Positions 47,633-56,215 of a DNA stretch of 64,000 nt are shown one piece after another. Both the position numbers and the translations under genes were made by a program. The stretch's first letter is position 1. The number at the start of each line of letters is the position of its first letter. Location of the stretch: contig NZ_CP076022.1 in the NCBI RefSeq assembly GCF_018622995.1, positions 496,001-560,000 on the forward strand, read 5' to 3'. The notes under the pieces are model-generated. The model saw only the letters and a list, made by a program, of their open reading frames with translations, searched no databases and was not told the origin of the DNA. The DNA comes from Arthrobacter jiangjiafuii. GTDB lineage: Bacteria; Actinomycetota; Actinomycetes; Actinomycetales; Micrococcaceae.

Positions 47633-48612
47633 TACGGCAGCAGCTCATCCAGTTGCGGGTCTTCAGTAATCAGTCCGTCGCTGAGGGAGAGCTCGGCGAG
47701 GGTTTCCACGCCGGAGCGGTTGATCTCCGTGACGAAGCTGGGCAGGATCAGCGCCCCGGCGGTGGCGGCGTCGATCTTTGTGTAGGTCAGGAGGACATCG
47801 CGCACGGCATCCGGATTCTCCTGGGCGTAGTCCAGGGACTTGTTCATGGCGTTGGTGAACTTCTTCACCAGCTCCGGGTCGCTGTCCGCCACGGCTCCGG
47901 TGGTGAAGTAGGCGCCGATCGTGAGGGCATCGGCGGTGTCCACGTAGTTCGATGCGACCAGCGTGGATCCGGCATTCATGCCGCCGGTGAGGAAGGGTTC
48001 GACGACCTGGATGGCGTCCACCTGTCCGCGTTCCAGCGCTGCCTGCATGTCGGGGAAGGCCAGTTCCACAAACTCGATGGTGGTGGGATCACCGCCGGCC
48101 TCGCGCACGGAGGCGCGGACCGTGGTGTCGTTGATGTTGTTCAGGGTGTTCACCGCGACCTTCTTGCCGCTCAGGTCGGCAGCCGTGGTGACACCTGCCC
48201 CGGGGGTCGTGAGGACGCCGCCGAAGTCGGCTCCATCCTCGCCGGTGGAGGCGGCGCCGGCCGTCACAACCTGGACATCGAGTCCCTTGGAGTTGGCCAG
48301 GAGCATCGAGGAGATGTTACTGAAGCCGAAGTCCATGCTGCCGCTCATGACCGCGGGAACAATGGCCGCGCCGCCCTGTGCCGGCTGCAGTTCCAGCTCC
48401 AGGCCTTCCTCCTCGAAGAAGCCTTCCTGGACCCCGAGGTAAATCGGCGCGACGTCGACAATCGGGATAACGCCCACCGTTACCGGAGTGAGCTCCCCGC
48501 CGTCGTCAGCAGAGCCGGTGTCCTCGGAGCCGCCGCTGGGCGATCCGGATCCGCACGCGGCGAGCGCAAGGACGGCCGTGGAAGCGGCCAGCACCCTGAG
48601 GAATGGCTTCAT
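47632..48612 (-). CDS. ABC transporter substrate-binding lipoprotein, NMT1/SsuA-like
   Basis: A 326-residue lipoprotein. The signal peptide ends in the lipobox LALAAC (Cys20), then a Gly/Ser/Asp linker. The binding fold has VTVGVIPIVDVAPIYLGVQEGFFEEEGLELEL at the start, typical of the NMT1/THI5/SsuA group, and PTTIEFVELAFPDMQAALERGQVDAIQVVEPF further on. First gene of the importer operon; it captures the substrate outside the cell. Such proteins bind sulfonates, nitrate, or aromatic acids such as phthalate in actinobacteria. The operator at 48676 is 64 bp upstream. Confidence 0.92.
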   Translation of the reverse strand: MKPFLRVLAASTAVLALAACGSGSPSGGSEDTGSADDGGELTPVTVGVIPIVDVAPIYLGVQEGFFEEEGLELELQPAQGGAAIVPAVMSGSMDFGFSNISSMLLANSKGLDVQVVTAGAASTGEDGADFGGVLTTPGAGVTTAADLSGKKVAVNTLNNINDTTVRASVREAGGDPTTIEFVELAFPDMQAALERGQVDAIQVVEPFLTGGMNAGSTLVASNYVDTADALTIGAYFTTGAVADSDPELVKKFTNAMNKSLDYAQENPDAVRDVLLTYTKIDAATAGALILPSFVTEINRSGVETLAELSLSDGLITEDPQLDELLP

Positions 48613-48675
48613 ATCTTATCCCCGGTTCTTTTAAGAGTTAGCTAGGTCACACACACGCTATTTTTGGTATACAGG

Positions 48676-48687
48676 ATTGTCAACAAT
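48676..48687. promoter_or_regulatory. GntR operator candidate 4 (before the ABC importer)
   Basis: ATTGTCAACAAT on the plus strand, which reads ATTGTTGACAAT in the direction of the importer operon. Its TTGACA is a perfect -35, with TAGCGT 17 bp downstream as a weak -10. It lies 64 bp before the binding-protein ATG and 170 bp before the divergent CoA-transferase, so the importer is the clear target. The rest of the gap (48613-48856) has no gene. Confidence 0.8.
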
Positions 48688-48856
48688 TTTCCCCAAATTT
48701 CTCCATAAGGCTCTAGGACTACCCGCAATGGTGAATTCGGGCAATAGCCGGGCAGGCCTGATAACGGCAGCGGAGTTCAAGGGTGGGAGAGGGTCAAATA
48801 TGAGGCACGGCACATAACGGATAGTGTTGGTTGGTCCCATCTAAGAAAGGCCCGCC

Positions 48857-50386
48857 ATGCACGCCCGCATTCACCACGAAGGACTGCTTCAGCGCAGGAT
48901 GTCCGCCGAACAGGCAGCAACTCTGATCAAGCCGGGTATGACCGTGGCGATGAGCGGGTTCACCGGCGCGGGCTACCCCAAGGCGGTGCCCCAGGCACTG
49001 GCCATGCAGATGGAGGAGGCCCACGCCCGCGGCGAGGACTTCCAGATCAAGGTCCTCACCGGTGCCTCCACGGCCCCCGAGCTTGACGGTGTGCTGGCCA
49101 AGGCCGGCGGCATGGAACTGCGCCTGCCGTACCAGTCCGATCCCACGCTGCGGAAGCGGATCAACGACGGCGAACTGGAGTACATCGACATCCACCTCGG
49201 GCACGTGGCCCAGTACACCTGGTTTGGGTTCTACGGCCACATCGACCTGGCCGTGATCGAAGTGGTGGGCATCAACGAGGACGGTTCCCTCATCCCCTCG
49301 TCCTCGGTGGGCAACAACAAGACCTGGATCGAGCAGGCCGACAAGATCATCCTGGAAGTCAACATCCAGCAGTCGGCTGACATGGACGGCATGCACGACG
49401 TCTACTACGGCACGGCACTGCCGCCGCACCGCAAGCCGATCATGCTCGTGAACCCGGACGACCGCATCGGCGAGCCCTACCTGCGGCTGGACCCGGACAA
49501 GGTGATCGCCGTCGTCGAGACCGATGCGCCCGACCGGATGACGCCCTTTGCCGCCCCGGATGAAACATCCCAGCAGATCGCGGCCCACCTGATCGACTTC
49601 TTCGGCGACGAGATCAAGGCCGGCCGCCTGACCGACAAGCTGCTGCCGCTGCAGTCCGGCGTCGGCAACATTGCCAATGCCGTCCTGGGCGGGCTGGCCA
49701 CCTCCGGTTACACCGGGCTGACCGCGTACACCGAGGTGATCCAGGACGGAATGCTGCACCTGATCCGCGACGGCGTGATCAGGGTGGCCTCTGCTACTTC
49801 CTTCTCATTGAGCCCGGCCGGCATTGAAGAGTTCAACTCCAACATCGAGTTCTACCGCAAGCGCATCATCCTGCGCACCCAGGAGATCTCCAACCACCCC
49901 GAGCTGATCCGCCGCCTGGGCTGCATCGCCATGAACGGGATGATCGAGGCCGACATCTACGGCAACGTGAACTCCACCCACGTGGCCGGAACCGCCATGA
50001 TGAACGGCATCGGCGGCTCCGGGGACTTCGCCCGCAACGGTTTCCTGTCCGCGTTCCTGTCCCCGAGCACGGCCAAGGGCGGCAAGATCTCCGGCATCGT
50101 GCCGATGGTCAGCCACGTGGACCACACCGAGCATGACACCATGCTGGTCGTCACCGAACGCGGCCTCGCCGACTTGCGCGGGCTCTCACCCAAGCAGCGG
50201 GCCCGGACCATCATCGACAAGTGCGCGCACCCGGACTTCCAGCCGCTGCTGCAGGACTACTTCGACCGGGCGTCCCGGGAGAGCTTCGGCAAGCACACCC
50301 CGCACCTGCTCGATGAAGCACTGTCCTGGCACCAGCGGTTTGTCGAAACCGGCGACAGCCGGATCCCGGCGGATGCCTCCGCCTGA
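48857..50386 (+). CDS. Acetyl-CoA hydrolase / succinyl-CoA:acetate CoA-transferase family (Cat1-like)
   Basis: A 509-residue class I CoA-transferase. The catalytic Glu is about residue 293 in AYTEVIQDGM; the CoA-binding block GGSGDFARNGF is near 391. Opening residues MSGFTGAGYPKAVP match the Cat1/AarC group, which moves CoA from succinyl-CoA to acetate or hydrolyses acetyl-CoA. AAGAAAGG lies before the ATG. It is divergent from the ABC importer and shares its control region, so it might serve the same carbon flux, but the shared palindrome is closer to the importer. Length is full. Confidence 0.92.
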   Translation: MHARIHHEGLLQRRMSAEQAATLIKPGMTVAMSGFTGAGYPKAVPQALAMQMEEAHARGEDFQIKVLTGASTAPELDGVLAKAGGMELRLPYQSDPTLRKRINDGELEYIDIHLGHVAQYTWFGFYGHIDLAVIEVVGINEDGSLIPSSSVGNNKTWIEQADKIILEVNIQQSADMDGMHDVYYGTALPPHRKPIMLVNPDDRIGEPYLRLDPDKVIAVVETDAPDRMTPFAAPDETSQQIAAHLIDFFGDEIKAGRLTDKLLPLQSGVGNIANAVLGGLATSGYTGLTAYTEVIQDGMLHLIRDGVIRVASATSFSLSPAGIEEFNSNIEFYRKRIILRTQEISNHPELIRRLGCIAMNGMIEADIYGNVNSTHVAGTAMMNGIGGSGDFARNGFLSAFLSPSTAKGGKISGIVPMVSHVDHTEHDTMLVVTERGLADLRGLSPKQRARTIIDKCAHPDFQPLLQDYFDRASRESFGKHTPHLLDEALSWHQRFVETGDSRIPADASA

Positions 50387-50457
50387 CGGGCGCTCTATGA
50401 CAACCAGGTGACGTACCGGCTGGGGCGTTGCGGCCCGGCGCGTGCTACAAAGCTCAG

Positions 50458-51723
50458 ATGAGTGAAACCAGGAAGCAGGGAGCCGGCAGGCCGGCAGCCG
50501 TTCCGCTGGCGCTCTGGGCGGCCGTAGCCGCCGTCGTCCTTGCCGGCCTCAACCTGCGGGCCGGCGCGACGTCGGTGGGCCCGGTACTGGCGGAACTGCA
50601 GGCCGGCCTGGGGATGGATTCGGCGCAGGCAGGGGTGCTGACGGCGCTGCCGGGGCTCACCTTCGCCGTCGTGGGTTCCGTGGCCGTTCTCCTGGCCCGG
50701 CGGGCGGGCTCCAACCTGACCATCACCGTGGGGCTGGCGGTGGTTGCCGCGGGACTGCTGCTGCGGTCGATGGTGGATTCCACGGTGCTGTTCCTGCTGC
50801 TCACCGTGCTGGCCTTTGCCGGGATGGCGGTGGGGAACATCCTGGTGCCGGCGTTTATCAAGCGGCACGGGGGAGCACGGATTGCGCTGCTGAACTCGGT
50901 GTACGGCACCACCCTGGCGCTGAGCGCCACCCTGCCCCTGCTGATTGTGGCGCCGCTGGCGGCCAGCGGCGAGGACGGGTGGCAGCTGAGCCTGCGGGTG
51001 TGGGGCCTGGCGGCGGCCGTGGCCGTTCTTCCCTGGGCGCTGGTTTCCTTCCAAGGCAGGCGTTCAGCGGGGCGGGCGGGCGTGGCCGACGCCGGCGCAG
51101 GGCCTGGGCGGCGCCGGCGCGGCCGGGCGCACATCAGTTCCTCCCGTACCCCCGTGGCCCTGTGTGTGTACTTCGGGGTGCAGTCCATGCACGCCTACGT
51201 CCAGTTCGGCTGGGCAGCGCAGATTTACCGTGACGCCGGGCTGACCCAGTCCCAGGCCGGCCTGGCGGTGGCGGTGCTCGCGGCGCTGGGGATCCCGGGC
51301 GGGCTGATCATGCCGTCCCTGGTGGCACGGGCGCGGGGTCTGGGCTTCTACATCACCGGCCTTGCCGCGTGTACGGCTGCCGGCTATCTGGGCCTGCTGC
51401 TGGCGCCCACCCAGGCGCCCTGGCTATGGGCGGTGCTGCTCGGGCTGGGAGGTTTCGCCTTTCCGACGGCCTTGGCCCTGCTCACCGCCCGCTCCCGCGA
51501 TCCGCAGATCACCGCTGAACTGTCCGGTTTCTGCCAGCCGGTGGGTTATCTCCTTGCCGCGGCTGGACCGTTCGCCATCGGTGCGCTGCACCAGGCCACC
51601 GGCAGCTGGACGGCACCGCTGATCATCCTGATCGCTGCCTCGGCGGTGATGGCGGCTGCCGGCATTGCTGCCGCGGCCCCGCGGTTTGTTGACGACCAGC
51701 TTGCGCCGGCTCCGGCCCGGTAG
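50458..51723 (+). CDS. MFS transporter, CynX/NimT-like
   Basis: A 421-residue major-facilitator protein with about 12 helices. The beginning, LAGLNLRAGATSVGPVLAEL at residues 25-44, is the hallmark of the CynX/NimT (cyanate/nitroimidazole) group. Between helices 6 and 7 is a basic loop (RRSAGRAGVADAGAGPGRRRR). I use the ATG at 50458; an upstream in-frame start lies in the intergenic region. Substrate unknown. Stop lies 46 bp from a convergent gene. Confidence 0.88.
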   Translation: MSETRKQGAGRPAAVPLALWAAVAAVVLAGLNLRAGATSVGPVLAELQAGLGMDSAQAGVLTALPGLTFAVVGSVAVLLARRAGSNLTITVGLAVVAAGLLLRSMVDSTVLFLLLTVLAFAGMAVGNILVPAFIKRHGGARIALLNSVYGTTLALSATLPLLIVAPLAASGEDGWQLSLRVWGLAAAVAVLPWALVSFQGRRSAGRAGVADAGAGPGRRRRGRAHISSSRTPVALCVYFGVQSMHAYVQFGWAAQIYRDAGLTQSQAGLAVAVLAALGIPGGLIMPSLVARARGLGFYITGLAACTAAGYLGLLLAPTQAPWLWAVLLGLGGFAFPTALALLTARSRDPQITAELSGFCQPVGYLLAAAGPFAIGALHQATGSWTAPLIILIAASAVMAAAGIAAAAPRFVDDQLAPAPAR

Positions 51724-51769
51724 CTGCCCGGGAGGTCAGTGACCGCGGCAGCCGGCCCGAAAAGCGGTG

Positions 51770-52153
51770 TCAGTTCCCGCCGCGCAGCCGGTCGATCTCG
51801 CGGCGGTCCTTTTTCGTGGGCCGCCCGGCGCCCCGGTCGCGCAGGGGAACACCCAGCACCGGTCCCACCGGACGCGGCGGGGTATGGTCCGTGAAGCAGT
51901 GCGAGGCGGCCTCGGCCCCCACCCGTTTAGCGATCAGCTGGCGGACCTCGAGGATCCGTTCGTAGCCGGGCTGGCGGACCCGAACGGTGTCGCCGGGCTG
52001 GACTGGCTGCGCGGCCTTGGCCGGGTTTCCGTTGAGCCGGACGTGGCCGGCACGGCAGGCAGCCGTGGCCGCGGACCTGGTCTTATAGGCCCTGACGGCC
52101 CACAGCCAGGCATCCACGCGGACGGACTTGGAGGTACTGCCGGGAATGGTCAT
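51770..52153 (-). CDS. S4-domain RNA-binding protein (Hsp15-like)
   Basis: A 127-residue protein with an N-terminal S4 domain: VRVDAWLWAVRAYKTRSAATAACRAGHVRLNGNPAKAAQPVQPGDTV at residues 11-58, in three runs. The basic C-terminal tail (RPTKKDRREIDRLRG) is typical. Hsp15 (HslR) frees stalled 50S subunits carrying nascent chains in E. coli; actinobacterial homologues are assumed similar. Separated by 13 bp from the HNH gene upstream, same strand. Confidence 0.9.
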   Translation of the reverse strand: MTIPGSTSKSVRVDAWLWAVRAYKTRSAATAACRAGHVRLNGNPAKAAQPVQPGDTVRVRQPGYERILEVRQLIAKRVGAEAASHCFTDHTPPRPVGPVLGVPLRDRGAGRPTKKDRREIDRLRGGN

Positions 52154-52166
52154 GGAGCTACCGATT

Positions 52167-53099
52167 CTACTGGGTGTCCCGGTCCTGCTGCATGTTCTTC
52201 AGCCGCGCGGCGTCGTCGTGCGCGCCGGCCTCCTCGGCAGTGAACACGGAGCCGGAGATGGAATTGGCGGAGGGCAGCGGCCCGGCTGCTTCCGCGAGCA
52301 TCCGCCGGAGTTCGGCCGGGGTGAAGGCATCGGGTGCGCCGCGGTGGGCCATGGCATGGCAATTGGGGCAGAGTGGCACCAGATCCGCCACCGGATCCAG
52401 GGTGTAGTCCGGGCCGATGGCAGCGGGCGGAACAATATGGTGCACCTGGATGAAGGCGGCGCCGGCGGGGCCGTAGATCTGCTCCATGGACAGTCCGCAG
52501 GCCGCGCAGCGCAGCCCGTGGAAGGCCACACATTGCCGGAGGGCATCGGCGTCGTACTCGTAGCGGCTCACCGCCACATGGCGCAGGCTGTCCTGGGGGA
52601 GCGATCCGGGCAAGGGCACGGTCGGGTCGGCGACCCCGAGGTCGTACTCGGGGGCGGGCGAGGTGTGCAGGAAAGCGGTCCAAGCTGCCCGCAGGGCCCC
52701 TTCCGCTGTGCCCGGGACCCCGGTTCCGGTGCTCCGCACCGCATTCCAGTTCACCTCCGGCACCCGGATCTCCAGCTCCTCGGCGGGCAATGCCTCGCCC
52801 GGGGGCAACAGCAGGTCAAAAACGATGCCGGCGAGCAGGCCCAACCGGGCCGGAAGGGCGGGGCCGGGCTGAGGCGCGGCCGCCACCACGCCGTGGCCCA
52901 GCAGCCCGCGGCCGTGCTGGCCCTGGGCGAAAAGCCAGACATCGGTGCCGGGATCCAGCTGCTGCCCGCGGGATACACGCCACCGGGTGCCAAACAGTCC
53001 GGTCCGGTAAACCGTCAGGGCAGCGGCACGGTAGTCGGTGCGCCCGGGTCCGGCGCCAAAGGCGGTGACCGGGTTCCAGCCCATCACAACGGCGGACAT
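52167..53099 (-). CDS. HNH endonuclease with N-terminal PUA/EVE-like region
   Basis: A 310-residue protein. Residues 1-100 resemble a PUA/EVE-like modified-base reader (VMGWNPVTAFGAG; TDVWLFAQGQHGRGLLGHGVV). Residues 185-265 are an HNH nuclease with zinc Cys pairs: LRCAACG, then QVHHIVPPA (catalytic His), then PLCPNCHAMAHRG. The arrangement recalls McrA-type, modification-dependent restriction enzymes that cut foreign modified DNA. I used the ATG at 53099 with AAGGAGC upstream. No methyltransferase is adjacent, as expected for type IV systems. HNH sure, N-terminal call tentative. Confidence 0.85.
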   Translation of the reverse strand: MSAVVMGWNPVTAFGAGPGRTDYRAAALTVYRTGLFGTRWRVSRGQQLDPGTDVWLFAQGQHGRGLLGHGVVAAAPQPGPALPARLGLLAGIVFDLLLPPGEALPAEELEIRVPEVNWNAVRSTGTGVPGTAEGALRAAWTAFLHTSPAPEYDLGVADPTVPLPGSLPQDSLRHVAVSRYEYDADALRQCVAFHGLRCAACGLSMEQIYGPAGAAFIQVHHIVPPAAIGPDYTLDPVADLVPLCPNCHAMAHRGAPDAFTPAELRRMLAEAAGPLPSANSISGSVFTAEEAGAHDDAARLKNMQQDRDTQ

Positions 53100-53176
53100 A
53101 GGTGCTCCTTTTTGGTGGGGACGTTCCTGGCGGGCGCAGGGACGGCGTCCGGTTCCGGGGCGGGCCCGGACGGGCA

Positions 53177-54790
53177 TCAGTTGATGCGCGCTGCGCGGCC
53201 TTCCCATTCGAGGGAGCGCAACTCGTTCTTGCGGATTTTTCCAGTAGAGGTTTTGGGCAGGTCGATGATGAACTCCACTGTCCGCGGGGCCTTGTAGGAG
53301 GCTATCCGGGACTTAACGTGGGCCAGCAGTTCCGCCTCGGTGGCGTTTCGGCCCGGCGCCAGGACCACAAATGCCTTGGGCCGTTCACCCCACCGTTCAT
53401 CCGGCACGCCGACTACTGCCACATCCGCCACAGCAGGATGGCTGGCCAGTGCCTGTTCCACCTCGATCGTGGAGATGTTCTCGCCGCCGGAGACCACCAC
53501 GTCCTTGGAGCGGTCCAGCAGCTGGACATAGCCGTCGGCATGCATCACCCCCAGGTCGCCGGTCCGGAACCAGCCGCCGCGGAAAGCGTCGGCGGTGCCG
53601 GCGTCGTCGCGGTAGTAACCCTTCATCACCGAGTTGCCACGCATGACAATCTCGCCCATCTCCACGCCGTCATCGGCCACATCGGCCAGCTCCCCGGACG
53701 CCCCCGCAGCGTCGCGGACCACGCGCAACCGGTCCGAAGTCAGCATCCCCACGCCCTGCCGTGCCATGTTCCGGGACAGCGCCTCCCCGTCGAGGTCCGC
53801 CCAGGCCGGCTGCGTTTCACAGACGGCGTACGGACCATAGGATTCGGTGAGCCCGTAGACGTGCACCACCGTGGCCCGGAGCTGGTGGATGGCGGAGATG
53901 ATGGTGGGGCTCGGCGGCGCGCCGGCGGTGACGATCGTCAGGGGGTGCGACAGCTCGTGGGCCTCGGCAGCGGTGGCAATCGCGCTCAGCACGGTGGGTG
54001 CGCCGGCCAGGTGGTCCACGCCGCAGGAGTCGATCAGCCGCCAGATATCCGGGCCGCGGACCGCCCGCAGGCAGACATGCGTCCCGGAGGCGGCGGTCAG
54101 TGCCCAGGTGGTGCACCAGCCGTTGCAGTGGAACATCGGCAGGGTCCAGAGATACACGGTGTCCGCGCCGAACCCCTGGTGATGGACTTCGCCGAGGGAA
54201 TTCAGGTATGCGCCGCGGTGCGTGTACATGACCCCCTTGGGCCGGCCCGTGGTGCCGGAGGTGTAGTTCAGGGTGATGACGGTGTTTTCGTCCGCCACTT
54301 CCCACGGGAGTGCAGTGTCGGTGCCGCGGTCGAGGAAAGCCGTGTACGACGTCGTTCCCGCCAGCGCTGTTTCGCTTCCGTCCTGCAGCGGAACGGTGAT
54401 GACCTCGGTGACGGAGGCCAGTTCCACGGACCCCAGGCCGCGCAGCAGGTCGGGGTCACCGAACAGCAGCGAGGCGCCGGAATGGTCGCAGATGTAGGCG
54501 ATCTCCGGTGCCGACAGCCGGGTGTTCAGCGGGACCAGGACCCCGCCGGCCAGCGGCACGGCGTAGTGCGCAATCAACAGTTCGGCTGAATTCGTGCCCA
54601 GGAACGCCGCCCGGTCTCCCACGGCCAGTCCCGAGGCCCGCAGCGCTTGCGCGGTTCGCGTGACCGCAGCGGCGAATTCCCGGTAGGTCAGGCGCCGGTC
54701 ACCGTCAATCACCGCTGTCTTGGCGGGGTGGACCTGCGCTGCGCGTTCCAGGAAGCGTAACGGGGTCAGGGGCGTATCCAAGCCTGGCAT
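53177..54790 (-). CDS. Acyl-CoA synthetase (AMP-forming)
   Basis: A 537-residue ANL-superfamily ligase that activates a carboxylic acid to an acyl-CoA via acyl-AMP. The phosphate loop YTSGTTGRPKGVMYTHR is near residue 176; YGLTESYGP is A5 near 310; GWFRTGDLGVMHADGYVQLLDR is A7-A8 near 408, and the final lysine is in KTSTGKIRKNEL. Probably acts on medium- or long-chain fatty acids (FadD-like), but aryl acids cannot be excluded given the nearby aromatic cluster. Start at 54790 is set by AAAGGAGACCC. Confidence 0.92.
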   Translation of the reverse strand: MPGLDTPLTPLRFLERAAQVHPAKTAVIDGDRRLTYREFAAAVTRTAQALRASGLAVGDRAAFLGTNSAELLIAHYAVPLAGGVLVPLNTRLSAPEIAYICDHSGASLLFGDPDLLRGLGSVELASVTEVITVPLQDGSETALAGTTSYTAFLDRGTDTALPWEVADENTVITLNYTSGTTGRPKGVMYTHRGAYLNSLGEVHHQGFGADTVYLWTLPMFHCNGWCTTWALTAASGTHVCLRAVRGPDIWRLIDSCGVDHLAGAPTVLSAIATAAEAHELSHPLTIVTAGAPPSPTIISAIHQLRATVVHVYGLTESYGPYAVCETQPAWADLDGEALSRNMARQGVGMLTSDRLRVVRDAAGASGELADVADDGVEMGEIVMRGNSVMKGYYRDDAGTADAFRGGWFRTGDLGVMHADGYVQLLDRSKDVVVSGGENISTIEVEQALASHPAVADVAVVGVPDERWGERPKAFVVLAPGRNATEAELLAHVKSRIASYKAPRTVEFIIDLPKTSTGKIRKNELRSLEWEGRAARIN

Positions 54791-54870
54791 GGGTCTCCTT
54801 TGAGGCAGGTCAATGGCCTCCAAGGTTACAGGGTTTATGAGGCGTGGATCACAGTCACCCTTCCTGCCGG

Positions 54871-55161
54871 TCAGCGGGGCTGGTACGTGAGGCAGTCCGC
54901 CAGGTCCCTGCCCGGGCCCACTTTTACGTCATGGGCATCGCACATGAGGTTCTCGTTGTGCCTGCATTCGCTGCGCTGGCAGGCCCCCACTGTGGCTAGG
55001 ACCTTGGGCAGGCCGCCTGATTCGGTGGTGTCGATGAACGTGGAGCAGGAAGCATGCTCGGGTGTGCCGCCCACGGTGATGGCGAAGGCAGTACAGCCGT
55101 CATGGTTGAAGTCGCAGTTGTGGACGCTGCAGTCGCTGACGGGTGCCACATGGTCAGTCAT
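54871..55161 (-). CDS. DUF1540 cysteine-rich protein
   Basis: A 96-residue protein with ten cysteines in a repeated pattern: VSDCSVHNCDFNHDGCTAFAITV in the first half and GACQRSECRHNENLMCDAHDVKV in the second. This is two DUF1540 modules, small metal- or disulfide-stabilised units of unknown role found in actinobacteria and clostridia. GGAGGAATC precedes the ATG. Single gene. A zinc-binding function is inferred only from cysteine layout. Confidence 0.9.
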   Translation of the reverse strand: MTDHVAPVSDCSVHNCDFNHDGCTAFAITVGGTPEHASCSTFIDTTESGGLPKVLATVGACQRSECRHNENLMCDAHDVKVGPGRDLADCLTYQPR

Positions 55162-55275
55162 GATTCCTCCAAAAAGGTACGGAGATATATCTGCTGTTTG
55201 TGCGCTCTTTTTGAACGTACCACCGTTGAATGCAGATAATTAGGGCGAATTTATTGCACCTATTTGCCGGGCGGC

Positions 55276-56205
55276 TCAGCCCAGGTCTTCGACTTTGGCC
55301 TGGGCCCGTTCCACTGCCCGGCGTGCGGCCCGGGCTGTGCGGCGGGCAGTGTCGCGGGCTCGTTCGGCGGTACCGGCGCGGCGGTCGACGGCGGCCACCT
55401 CCCGTTCCAGGCCGCGGATCCTCTCACGCAGCTCGTCGATTTCATCGGTGAGTTCGTCGCGGGTATCAGCGATGGAGTTGACCTCCGCCTGGGCGCGCTG
55501 CAGTGCTTCCTCGGCCCCGGCTGCGTCCCGCTGGGCGTCCGCGAGCGTGGTGCGGGCCGCACGCAGTGCCCGGGCTGTCTCGGCCCTTTTCTTTTCCTGC
55601 CCGGCAGCGGACGCCGCCTTTTCGGATGCACCTTTTCCGGGAGGGGCTTTTCCGGGCGCCGGACCCCGCAGCTGCCCCGGTGCCAGCGGCTTTACCGAGT
55701 CAGGATCGGCCAGTGCGCCGTCCAGGGTTACCGGTTCCCAGCCGTTGGCTTCGAGGGTCCGCACCAGCTGGCCGCTGGCTGCTGCCGCCGCGGCGTCCGC
55801 GTCCGTCATTGCCGCCCACAGGGTCTGCTCCACTTCTGCGGCCACGGCAGGGCTGACCGGGCGCCCCAGGTCTTCGGCCAGGCTGCGGGCCTCACGGGCA
55901 GCGGAGCGCAGCAGGCGCTGGCGCTCACCGCTGAGCTGGCGCAGCTGCTGCTGGTCCATGTCGGCTTGGGCTTCCCGTAGGGCCGCGCCAAGCGCAAGGG
56001 CCTCGGACATCAGTTCCGGACGGTGCAGCGCCAGCATGTTGACCAGCCATGCACCGGCCGAGGGCTTTGGCAGGGAGCGGATGGACTTGCCCAGCTCCTT
56101 GTCGCCTGCCTTCGCAGCCTCGCCGGCGCGCTGGTTGCGGGCAGCGGTGAAGGCCTCGGGCAGCAGGGCGTACAGGTCCGTTACTGCCTGCGCCTTTTGG
56201 GCCAT
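55276..56205 (-). CDS. Coiled-coil protein of unknown function
   Basis: A 309-residue soluble protein. The N-terminal 165 residues are a helical domain (FTAARNQRAGEAAKAGDKEL; LPKPSAGAWLVNMLALHRPEL) that recurs in actinobacterial hypothetical proteins. A Lys/Ala/Pro-rich hinge follows (PGKAPPGKGASEKAASAAG), then a long coiled coil (about 215-305, DELTDEIDELRERIRGLERE). No enzyme motif. It starts ten bp after the DoxX-like gene, so they form one unit. Function unknown. Confidence 0.7.
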   Translation of the reverse strand: MAQKAQAVTDLYALLPEAFTAARNQRAGEAAKAGDKELGKSIRSLPKPSAGAWLVNMLALHRPELMSEALALGAALREAQADMDQQQLRQLSGERQRLLRSAAREARSLAEDLGRPVSPAVAAEVEQTLWAAMTDADAAAAAASGQLVRTLEANGWEPVTLDGALADPDSVKPLAPGQLRGPAPGKAPPGKGASEKAASAAGQEKKRAETARALRAARTTLADAQRDAAGAEEALQRAQAEVNSIADTRDELTDEIDELRERIRGLEREVAAVDRRAGTAERARDTARRTARAARRAVERAQAKVEDLG

Positions 56206-56215
56206 GGTGCTCCGC

